DNA of 64,000 nt from NCBI GenBank assembly GCA_016235045.1, contig JACRME010000004.1, forward strand, positions 372,001 through 436,000. Reading direction: 5' to 3'. Positions 36,040 to 42,686 of this stretch are shown here, piece after piece. Below the pieces are notes generated by a model. It was not told where the DNA came from. It searched no databases and worked only from the letters and a program-made list of their open reading frames with translations. The stretch is from Nitrosomonadales bacterium. Its GTDB lineage: Bacteria; Pseudomonadota; Gammaproteobacteria; Burkholderiales; Gallionellaceae. The number at the start of each line of letters is the position of its first letter. Position 1 is the stretch's first letter. The position numbers were made by a program, and so were the translations under genes.

Positions 36040-36938
36040 GGCACGTTGTTCACATGGGTAGCGGCATACAGGGTGACGTTCTCGCCTGCCTCGCTGATGG
36101 TCAGGTGCATGGTTACCAGGCCGGAGCGCGGCGCCGGCGCCAGACTGGGATCGTAATTAAAATTACAAGCGCTCACATTGTTTGCCAGGACCGGCTGTCC
36201 AGCAGGCACCGCGATCGGTTGCGGCGCGGCCACAAATGCCGCCTCCTGCCAGCGCACCAGCGTTCCGCCCGCGCCACCTGCAACCGGCGTGCAAACATAG
36301 GTCACCGGTAATCGCGCCACCTGGAAACGGCAGCCTCCCACCGTGACCCCGCCTTCCCGCACGCAGGAATCAAATGGAAACGGGACGCCAGTAGGCACAA
36401 TGGAAATAGCGCTGCCCGCCGGCGCAGCGGCTACTGCCCGCCGGTTGGCGCCGGCATAGGCATCCGCTCCGGGTATGCCCAGGTTGTAAACCACGATCTG
36501 GTCACCTGCTACCACCCCCGGCGGCATGGCGCCCAGAACTTCGAAGCAACCATCGGCGGCGTCGAACGACAAAATATCGTCGTCCGCATTGCCGCCCGGA
36601 CAAACACTATCCGTTGTATCAATGTCGGCGCGATAACGCCCACCGCCAACGGTCGGGATGAATTCCAGGTAACACGTTTCCGCGCCGCTGCAGGTCGCTG
36701 CACCTGCCGCGTTTCGCACCCGCACGCTGTTCGGCACCGCCAAATGCAAGTCGCGCGAAATGCGCCGCAATGCGGTATCGGCAGTATCCGTCATCTCGGC
36801 GCGGCGGGCGCTGTCCACGTAGCCTTGCACCGGCAACTGCAAAAAAACCGCCACGATGCCGCCGATAATGCCGGTGATGACGATCACGATGATCATCTCG
36901 ACCAGGGTAAAGCCATGGTGTTGGCGCTTATTCATCAT
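36036..36938 (-). CDS. mshO: MSHA minor pilin MshO (PilW-like)
   Basis: 300 residues with the prepilin leader MMNKRQHHG and the class III signal FTLVEMIIVIVITGIIGG, E5 intact. The large C-terminal globular domain has several Cys (CSGAETC, CPGGNADDD, CVREGGVTVGGC) likely in disulfides. It overlaps mshD as ATGATG, so either ATG may be used. It is a minor pilin expected at the pilus tip. Confidence 0.9.
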   Translation of the reverse strand: MMNKRQHHGFTLVEMIIVIVITGIIGGIVAVFLQLPVQGYVDSARRAEMTDTADTALRRISRDLHLAVPNSVRVRNAAGAATCSGAETCYLEFIPTVGGGRYRADIDTTDSVCPGGNADDDILSFDAADGCFEVLGAMPPGVVAGDQIVVYNLGIPGADAYAGANRRAVAAAPAGSAISIVPTGVPFPFDSCVREGGVTVGGCRFQVARLPVTYVCTPVAGGAGGTLVRWQEAAFVAAPQPIAVPAGQPVLANNVSACNFNYDPSLAPAPRSGLVTMHLTISEAGENVTLYAATHVNNVP

Positions 36939-37525
36939 GGCACGGCTCTCGGTGAGTAACGGGTACGGTAGCCATCCACCGCGATTGGAATGCCATCCGG
37001 CCCGGTCACCGTCACAGTTATCCGCAACACCTGCGCGGCTCCGTTCGCGTCGGTTGCCGCAATGCCGAACAATGCGGTCGGCGCCACGGCAATGACTGCA
37101 GGATATCCGGCAAGTCCGCCTGCCCCGGTGATATCCGGCACAACAGGAACCGCGTATCCAGCGTAATCGTCCACGTTATCGAATGGTGTGGCGCCGCCGC
37201 GGGTCTCCCCCTCATTCCCTATCACCACCCCTTCTGTCGTCGCGAAACAGCCCGCACCACCCACCACCGCGGCGGTTGCCGACGCCGCGTTCGCATCGTC
37301 CGGATCGCAATAAGTAAACGGCATCAATTCCACTTCCTCCAGCAACGATTCGGCAATGGCCAGCGCCTGCTTGTGCACCAGCGGATCGGCACTGGTGCGG
37401 GTGACCATGCTCATTACCGTCATGATCCCGGCCAGCGCCACGCTGATAATCACGATGAACATGATGAGTTCGATGAGGCTGATGCCGCGCTGCTTGTTTA
37501 TGCCTTTGCTTGAAGGTGCTTGCAC
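36935..37525 (-). CDS. mshD: MSHA minor pilin MshD, start codon uncertain
   Basis: 196 residues from a GTG at 37525 with GGAATGCGGT upstream. Prepilin signal: NKQRG followed by ISLIELIMFIVIISVALAG. The family would start at MNKQRG, but here that codon is ATA, so the natural ATG is lost. The frame is also open upstream into an inserted cassette, so the real product may be a fusion beginning at 37705 or even 38197. The globular part has CDPDDANAAS, GGAGCF and a C-terminal DGYRTRYSPRAVP. Position between mshC and mshO fits MshD. Confidence 0.75.
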   Translation of the reverse strand: MQAPSSKGINKQRGISLIELIMFIVIISVALAGIMTVMSMVTRTSADPLVHKQALAIAESLLEEVELMPFTYCDPDDANAASATAAVVGGAGCFATTEGVVIGNEGETRGGATPFDNVDDYAGYAVPVVPDITGAGGLAGYPAVIAVAPTALFGIAATDANGAAQVLRITVTVTGPDGIPIAVDGYRTRYSPRAVP

Positions 37526-37705
37526 AGCACCGCATTCCAGCGGCGACAGCAGGCTCTGCACTTTTTGTCCGCCCTGTTTTGCCAATATTGGATTTTGCCG
37601 CCACATTGTTATAAAAAAATCCCGCATTTGCTCGGACTGAGCCAGTCGGCCAAGCATCACTTCCTCCGGGATGGTAGCGGGCGTGCGCGCTTTGATTTTA
37701 GCCAT
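37526..37705 (-). CDS. Small ORF of the nucleotidyltransferase cassette, fused in frame to mshD
   Basis: An ATG at 37705 overlaps the stop of the shifted nucleotidyltransferase frame (ATGGCTAA). It encodes MAKIKARTPATIPEEV, then GRLAQSEQMRDFFITMWRQN and so on for 60 residues, with no stop before the mshD pilin signal. I do not recognise the family. It is likely the 5' part of the second gene of a two-gene cassette, cut by insertion next to mshD. Listed separately because it may be translated as an N-terminal extension of MshD. Confidence 0.45.
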
Positions 37706-38197
37706 TCGGGTCTTCCCCGCGTTTGATCTTCTCAAGCGCCGCGATATCGAGGTGGTTTTTGGGACGGTTCGGGCGCGCTTCATGACCAGCAAATCATCGA
37801 TGGATGCGATCCAAACCTGTTGTGCAAACAACTTTCCCGCCACCGCATTGCGCTTGAGTTGTTCAAAGGAGACCTCGGGTCGCACCAGCACATCCACCAC
37901 ACCGCCCCCGATTTGCGGCTCCCTCAAGGCAAATGCCAACATTCCCTTTTCGCGATGCCATTGTTCGATCCTGGCGGCATCCCTAAGCGCGTCGATCGAC
38001 ACCGGCATAGAAGGAGTCAACCCGAATCGCTTGGCTACCTCAATAAACCGCACAAGATTCTCGTCGTTCATGGCCAGCACCAGATCGACATCGAAAGTGG
38101 AGTGCATGAACCCGTGCAATTGAACTGCCAGTCCGCCGACCAGCACGTACTGGACTTGCCCTTCCGATAGCGCATGCAAGAGTTCGGCGATTTTCAT
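37698..38197 (-). pseudogene. Frameshifted MNT-type nucleotidyltransferase (DUF6036-like)
   Basis: The first 140 or so codons encode an AbiEii/DUF6036-type nucleotidyltransferase: YVLVGGLAVQLHG and the catalytic DxD in TFDVDLVLAM, then ASIDDLLVMKR. Around 37760-37775 the frame slips. The expected ending (RPKNHLDIAALEKIKRGEDP, then NG and a stop at 37698) lies in the next frame, while the original frame continues into mshD. These enzymes act in toxin-antitoxin and phage defence pairs. It stands between mshC and mshD, which are normally adjacent. Confidence 0.7.
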
Positions 38198-38230
38198 TGC
38201 CGCGACCCCAATGAATTGGTTTGCCCGGGT

Positions 38231-38710
38231 CTAATGCACATAGCCCGTCTCCGCTTCCACCGTGATCGCAGTGGAATAGCCGCTTACCGATATTACCGGT
38301 GTTGCGCTGGGTCTGCCCAGCGCATCGAAACTGAAAGTTGTGCCGACAGCCGGCACAACGAAAGTCACGCCGCTTGGGGCGGTGACGGTGTAGGGGGTCT
38401 GTCCGGACGGCCCGGTTAAATTGCCCGCCGGGGCGGCGTCGCATGCCCCGTCGGGAGGGATGCTGGCGTCAATCGTGAGCGTGATGCGGTCCGCCGCAAA
38501 GGCGACACAAACCAGACGATGCTGCGCCACCGCCGTTTTTTGCGCATAGCGCAAAGTGGAAATCACCTGATCGTAAAAACCGCGGCTGTCGAACACGTTC
38601 TTGTCGAAAAAACGCGGGATCGCGGTCACCGAGATGATGCCAATAATAACGATGATGACGATCAGTTCGACCAGCGTAAAGCCTTGTTGACCTTTCGACC
38701 GTGAATCCAT
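38231..38710 (-). CDS. mshC: MSHA minor pilin MshC
   Basis: 159 residues from the ATG at 38710: leader MDSRSKGQQG, then FTLVELIVIIVIIGIIS with E5 present. A GspH/FimT-like globular part has FYDQVISTLRYAQKTAVAQHR and CVAFAADRITLTID. An ATG at 38791 has a much better ribosome site (GGAGGGGG) but would give a 37-residue leader. Position after mshA fits MshC. A hicBA cassette separates it from mshA. Confidence 0.82.
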   Translation of the reverse strand: MDSRSKGQQGFTLVELIVIIVIIGIISVTAIPRFFDKNVFDSRGFYDQVISTLRYAQKTAVAQHRLVCVAFAADRITLTIDASIPPDGACDAAPAGNLTGPSGQTPYTVTAPSGVTFVVPAVGTTFSFDALGRPSATPVISVSGYSTAITVEAETGYVH

Positions 38711-38857
38711 CAAACACACATTTTCCCGTGAGCCAAAAGCATGACCGGCTTTTTGTTTGGTCGCCTCGATTTTTTCAGCACTCAAACGCATGACCAAAAC
38801 CCCCTCCAACCGCGAAAATACGCTGAATTGCAGTGTAACAAATGCGCCACCGACCCA

Positions 38858-38886
38858 CAAAAAACAAGGGAGACCGCAGTCCCCCT
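38858..38886 (-). terminator. Terminator after hicA
   Basis: Minus strand: AGGGGGAC, TGCG, GTCTCCCT stem-loop followed by TGTTTTTTG. It closely resembles the terminator after mshA (39391-39418), and the two flank hicBA as direct copies together with a shared CAGTGTAACAAA block. Confidence 0.7.
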
Positions 38887-38902
38887 GTGTTTATGTTTAC
38901 AA

Positions 38903-39097
38903 TCAGAATCGCTTGGGCAAACCGGCTTGTTTCAACACTGCGTTCGCCGTGTGCCTTGATTTAATTTTGCTATCCACCGGGAATCTCACCGAGGTAATTG
39001 GACTGAACCATATCTCGTGATCGCCCTTGCCCTGTCGTTCAAACTGGCATCCAGCCTTAAGCAGAATCGCCTTTAACTGAGCTGTAAAACTTTCCAT
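38903..39097 (-). CDS. hicA: HicA-family mRNA interferase toxin
   Basis: 64 residues from the ATG at 39097, which overlaps the antitoxin stop (TGATG). HicA (YcfA-like) dsRBD-type fold with the catalytic His in GKGDHEIWF and the C-terminal SRHTANAVLKQAGL. It would cleave mRNA when free of its antitoxin. The antitoxin gene comes first here, the reverse of classical hicAB. It is AT-richer than the pilus genes around it, which points to transfer. Confidence 0.85.
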   Translation of the reverse strand: MESFTAQLKAILLKAGCQFERQGKGDHEIWFSPITSVRFPVDSKIKSRHTANAVLKQAGLPKRF

Positions 39098-39333
39098 CAA
39101 GCAGCTTGGCGATGAGTCACGTCAAAACGCCGGGAGAACAACTCAAACGGTACATCCCCTGCATTTGGATAACCGTTGGCATCCAGCAACTCTGGAATCA
39201 ACGTGCGCAACTTTGCCAACAATGCCTCTGCGGTATCGGCCTCGGCAACCAAGCCGGGCACATCGTCGCTCGTGGCGACCCACACTTCAGCCTCGTCATC
39301 CCATTCGGCACGAATAAACAAAGCTTTTTCCAT
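39097..39333 (-). CDS. hicB: HicB-like antitoxin (DUF1902)
   Basis: 78 residues from the ATG at 39333 with GGAGGG upstream. The HicB/DUF1902 fold is shown by WDDEAEVWVATSDDVPGLV, ADTAEALLAKLRTLIPELL. It neutralises the HicA at 38903 and probably represses its own promoter, although it lacks an obvious DNA-binding tail. The pair sits between mshA and mshC with its own terminator. Confidence 0.83.
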   Translation of the reverse strand: MEKALFIRAEWDDEAEVWVATSDDVPGLVAEADTAEALLAKLRTLIPELLDANGYPNAGDVPFELFSRRFDVTHRQAA

Positions 39334-39390
39334 GACACCCTCCATTGCTGACCATGGTTCACAGTGTAACAAAATGCGCTGCCTGCTAAC

Positions 39391-39418
39391 AAAAAACAAG
39401 GGAGGCCGAAGCCCCCCC
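39391..39418 (-). terminator. Terminator after mshA
   Basis: Minus strand: a GGGGGGC, TTCG, GCCTCCC stem-loop followed by TTGTTTTTTG. The UUCG-type loop and T-run make a strong terminator, as expected after a highly expressed pilin gene. The rest of 39334-39534 holds no gene, only this terminator and the hicBA leader. Confidence 0.8.
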
Positions 39419-39534
39419 TTGCTCATTCAAAACACCTTGTGGTTCCAACTTTTCATGCTCGTGAAGCTGGAGTATTGCCCTCCATTGGTGCAATGCACTA
39501 CATTAAGAACCCTGCACACCTACCACACCCGGAA

Positions 39535-39981
39535 TTAGCAATCGCCAGCGACCCGCGTAGCGCTATATGTAGGAGGAGTATTGGCAGCTATCGACTCCGT
39601 GTAGGTAGCCGTGCAAGTTGCAGGAGCGCCCAACACAGTTGCAGTCACTGTGGTACCTGCAGTCGAAATTGTGTAGTTTTCACCTGAGGCGCCAAGACCC
39701 GCCAATGCAGCCATTTCGGAGAACAGGGGGTAGCCATTTGTATTGGTTGCCGTTTGCCCCTCAATCGTCACAGTCCCCCCCGCTACCGTACTGCGGGCAA
39801 GGAACGTTGCGTGAGCCAAACCTGCGGCTGTTTTCAACGCGCCCAAGGCGGCGTTGGCCGATGCGGCACGTGCGTCTTGTTGCAGGTTAACAAATCTCGG
39901 CAATGCAGTTGCCGCCAAAATACCCAAAATCACGATCACCACGATCAATTCGATCAGCGTAAAACCTTGTTGCTTCTTCAT
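39535..39981 (-). CDS. mshA: MSHA major pilin MshA
   Basis: 148 residues with the short leader MKKQQG and FTLIELIVVIVILGILAATA, E5 present. The globular domain has the MshA features LPRFVNLQQDARAASANAALGALKTA and two Cys (APATCTATY and the C-terminal GDC) for the D-loop disulfide. AGGAGAG precedes the ATG. It has its own upstream region with a possible promoter and a strong terminator, as expected for the main pilus subunit. Ser/Thr-rich stretches could be substrate for the PglL enzyme at 47660. Confidence 0.93.
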   Translation of the reverse strand: MKKQQGFTLIELIVVIVILGILAATALPRFVNLQQDARAASANAALGALKTAAGLAHATFLARSTVAGGTVTIEGQTATNTNGYPLFSEMAALAGLGASGENYTISTAGTTVTATVLGAPATCTATYTESIAANTPPTYSATRVAGDC

Positions 39982-40080
39982 AATAGTCTCTCCTAAATTT
40001 AAGGACCGCAGTCCCGTTTTACTTCAATACGCCCGTTTGCCTCGATGCCGCAGCATCCAACATCCCCCGAGTTCCCAGCC

Positions 40081-40109
40081 AATCTAGTGCAAATTACCTC
40101 AAATTACAA
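40081..40109 (-). promoter_or_regulatory. Possible sigma-70 promoter of mshA
   Basis: Minus strand: -35 TTGTAA (40104-40109), a 17-base spacer and -10 TAGATT (40081-40086). This would give a leader of about 90 bases with a GGACCGCAGTCC hairpin at 40003-40014 near the ribosome site. Apart from this, 39982-40169 holds nothing recognisable. Confidence 0.4.
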
Positions 40110-40169
40110 GCTAAATATGCTTTGCGGCAATGGTTTAGGACATTCGGTTAAAGGATTACCGACACAAGC

Positions 40170-40805
40170 TCAATGGGAATGGCTGAGCCAGATCGTCAAC
40201 ATAACCAAAACGTACAGGCTGCCAAAAAAAAGCAATATCCCTGCCAGCCGACCGCGCTGAAAAACTTGTTTGTCCAGGCTTTCTCGCGATACCTCCATCG
40301 GTTTCAACGCCCGGCGCATGGAAACCCATTGGTTTGCCACCTGCTCGAAATCGCGCAGCATGCTTGGACGCAGCAACAGGAACAAGCCGACAAATGCGGC
40401 GAGCAATGACCCCAGCAGGGCGCACAGCACCAGCGCATCCAGCAACCAGCCGATCAGCAAAGGAGACTGTTTGTAATGCCCGGCCAGTCCGGCGATGGCG
40501 TCTGCCCTGTCCAGCCCCATCGTGAAGTAATAAAGAATGTAGAAAGACCCCAGCAGCGCAAACATGCCGCTGGCGCGGCGATAGCGGTAGAACCAGGGAG
40601 CGAGATCGATGTTGCGCTCCAGGGATTGGTCCAAGTGGCGGGTGGATATCCAGCGGTTTAGCTTTTCGCTCAAGCGTTGCAGGCTTTGCGGCCGCAACAG
40701 CAGCAGCGTGCCAACCCCCATGCCGGCCAAGCTGCCGACGATCAGGAATATGACGAACGACTGCAACAGCCAGGATTGGATCAGCGGGTTGGTGGCGATA
40801 TTCAT
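40170..40805 (-). CDS. Four-helix membrane protein of unknown function in the msh locus
   Basis: 211 residues from the ATG at 40805. Four hydrophobic helices (about 12-36, 78-100, 115-140, 185-208) are arranged as two similar halves, each with an LLLLRPxxL motif after the first helix (GTLLLLRPQSLQRL and GLFLLLRPSMLRDF), so it looks like an internal duplication. I do not recognise the family. It lies between the pseudopilin and mshA genes, where Vibrio-type loci have nothing comparable. It may be an assembly or membrane-scaffold factor. Confidence 0.7.
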   Translation of the reverse strand: MNIATNPLIQSWLLQSFVIFLIVGSLAGMGVGTLLLLRPQSLQRLSEKLNRWISTRHLDQSLERNIDLAPWFYRYRRASGMFALLGSFYILYYFTMGLDRADAIAGLAGHYKQSPLLIGWLLDALVLCALLGSLLAAFVGLFLLLRPSMLRDFEQVANQWVSMRRALKPMEVSRESLDKQVFQRGRLAGILLFFGSLYVLVMLTIWLSHSH

Positions 40806-40818
40806 ATCTTCGTTTTCT

Positions 40819-41448
40819 TCATTCCATCCAGTGGTACGGTTCTGCCGGCTCGAACAAGGTCGCGACGACTTCCTTGCCCGCTTTCGCCCGACCCAGGGCA
40901 GGCTCGTAGACGACCCGGGTGTGAAAACGTATCCATTTCTTGCCGCCTTTTCCCGGCATGAAATACGCCGCACGGTCGACTGCATAGACCAGCTCGTGCG
41001 ATTTCAGGTCGTAATACCAGGAGCCGGGCGGAATTGCCCGGGAAGCCGGATCGAAATACTCGCCAACGTAGTTGTGCGGCTTCTGCGCCAACCAATCCAT
41101 CGGGTTGTCTGAGGCAAGAGCCCTCAATTCTTTATCGCTGGCCGCCCCGCGCGTCAGCAACGCACTGTAGCGGATCGTCAGCGCACTCTGCACCGCGCCC
41201 GCCACGTATTCCATGGCGGCTTTCTCGGCCTGTTCCTGATAAAAGGGAATACGCGACAGCAACGAACCCGCCAAAATCGCCACGATGCTGACGACGACGA
41301 TGAGTTCGAGCAGGGTGAATCCCCTGGAGGATTTGGGATTTAGGATTTGGGATTGGGGGATTGGGATCGCAGATCGAGCAGAGTCATGCGCAAAGCGCAC
41401 ACGCCCCCAAATCCTAGATCCAAAATCCCAAATCCTGGAGTTACTCAT
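40819..41448 (-). CDS. MSHA pseudopilin (MshB/MshF-like) with a repeat-extended leader
   Basis: 209 residues from the ATG at 41448, which overlaps the mshG stop (ATGA). The mature protein starts FTLLELIVVVSIVAILAG after SSRG at residues 40-43, E5 present. The leader is 43 residues long; usual type IV prepilin leaders have 5-10. Residues about 5-40 are encoded by a GGATTTGGGATT-type repeat that is non-coding elsewhere. The rest (EYVAGAVQSALTIRYSALL…) fits the MshF/MshB position. Whether the prepilin peptidase accepts this leader is open; an internal GTG at residue 17 could shorten it. Confidence 0.8.
   Translation of the reverse strand: MSNSRIWDFGSRIWGRVRFAHDSARSAIPIPQSQILNPKSSRGFTLLELIVVVSIVAILAGSLLSRIPFYQEQAEKAAMEYVAGAVQSALTIRYSALLTRGAASDKELRALASDNPMDWLAQKPHNYVGEYFDPASRAIPPGSWYYDLKSHELVYAVDRAAYFMPGKGGKKWIRFHTRVVYEPALGRAKAGKEVVATLFEPAEPYHWME
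41327..41438. repeat. GGATTTGGGATT-type repeat inside the pseudopilin leader
   Basis: Tandem GGATTTGGGATTTA units on one side and complementary AATCCCAAATCCT units on the other flank a core of about 50 bases. It lies wholly within codons 4-41 of the pseudopilin gene and keeps the frame. Confidence 0.85.
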
Positions 41449-42686
41449 CTGTGCAACGCCACCTTGCCCAAGTCCCACATCGGCAGGAAGATGCCCAGCG
41501 CCAATATCAACACCATGCCTCCCAGCAGCACGATCATGATCGGTTCGATATTCGCGCTCAGGGTCTTGATCTCGTATTCCACTTCGCGCTCGTACATGCC
41601 GGCGATCTCGAACATGAGGCCGTCCATGTCGCCGGTTTCCTCGCCCACGGCGATCATCTGCAACACGGTCGGGTTGAACACGCCGGTTGTCGTGGCGGTG
41701 CGCAGGATGCTTTCGCCGCGCTCGACGCCGTCGCGCATCTGCTCGACGCGGCTGCGCATGAATTCGTTGTCCACCACCAGCCCGACCGAATTGAGCCCTT
41801 GCACGATGGGGATGCCGCTCTTGAAAGACAGCGCCAGGCTGCGCGCAAAGCGCGCCAGCGTGGCCTTCATGATGATCCTGCCCGCAATGGGAATGTGCAG
41901 CTTGTAGCGATCCCATTTGTAGCGCCCTTCCACCGTGTTGATCCAGGAACGGAACGCGACCACCCCGCCGATCAGCAGAGCCAGCAAAATCGGCCAGGTC
42001 TGCACCATGAAACCGGAGAAGCCCATCAGTATCTTGGTCATCAGCGGCAATTCGGCGTGGAAACCCTCGAACACTTTGGCAAACGCGGGAATGACGAAGA
42101 TGTTGACGATGACGATGGCAATGGCCATCGCGATCAGCACGAACATCGGGTAGCGCACCGCCGACTTGATGCGCTCCTTCATTTCCTTCTCGAATTCGAG
42201 ATGTTCATACAGGCGCAGGAATGTCTGGTCCAGCATGCCGGTCATTTCGCCGACCTGCACCATGCTGAGGTAGAACGGCGAAAACACCTTGGGATGCCTG
42301 CGCATCGCAATGGACAGTTCGCGCCCGCTATCCAGGCTTTCGCGCATGTCCTGCAGCATGGCGGCAAAAACCGGATTCCGCGTCGACTCCTGCAAACCGG
42401 CCAGAGCGCGCATGATGGGCACGCCGGCCTTGAGCAGCGTGTACATCTGGCGGCTGAACAGCATCAGCTCCATCACATCGACTTTTTTCTCCGCCGTCAG
42501 CCGCTGCCACAGGCTGATCTCCGGATTGCTGCCTTTGCGGACCGCTTGCGTGGTCTGCCTGATCTCGGTCGGGGTGATGCCGGTGTTCAGCAACTGGTCG
42601 GCGATGACGCCGCTGTCCAGCCCCTCCAGGGTGCCCTGCACCAGGTCGCCGCGGTTGCTTCTTCCCTTGTAGGCAAATACCGGCAT
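41445..42686 (-). CDS. mshG: MSHA platform protein MshG (PilC-like)
   Basis: 413 residues: two T2SSF domains (about 70-195 and 275-400), each with the ALAGLQES/SVGLVVDNEF-type cytoplasmic helices and membrane helices near 170-220 and 375-400. The N-terminus PVFAYKGRSNRGDLVQG is typical. It is the inner-membrane core on which the assembly ATPase MshE turns. It starts at a TGATG overlap with mshE. Confidence 0.93.
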   Translation of the reverse strand: MPVFAYKGRSNRGDLVQGTLEGLDSGVIADQLLNTGITPTEIRQTTQAVRKGSNPEISLWQRLTAEKKVDVMELMLFSRQMYTLLKAGVPIMRALAGLQESTRNPVFAAMLQDMRESLDSGRELSIAMRRHPKVFSPFYLSMVQVGEMTGMLDQTFLRLYEHLEFEKEMKERIKSAVRYPMFVLIAMAIAIVIVNIFVIPAFAKVFEGFHAELPLMTKILMGFSGFMVQTWPILLALLIGGVVAFRSWINTVEGRYKWDRYKLHIPIAGRIIMKATLARFARSLALSFKSGIPIVQGLNSVGLVVDNEFMRSRVEQMRDGVERGESILRTATTTGVFNPTVLQMIAVGEETGDMDGLMFEIAGMYEREVEYEIKTLSANIEPIMIVLLGGMVLILALGIFLPMWDLGKVALHR

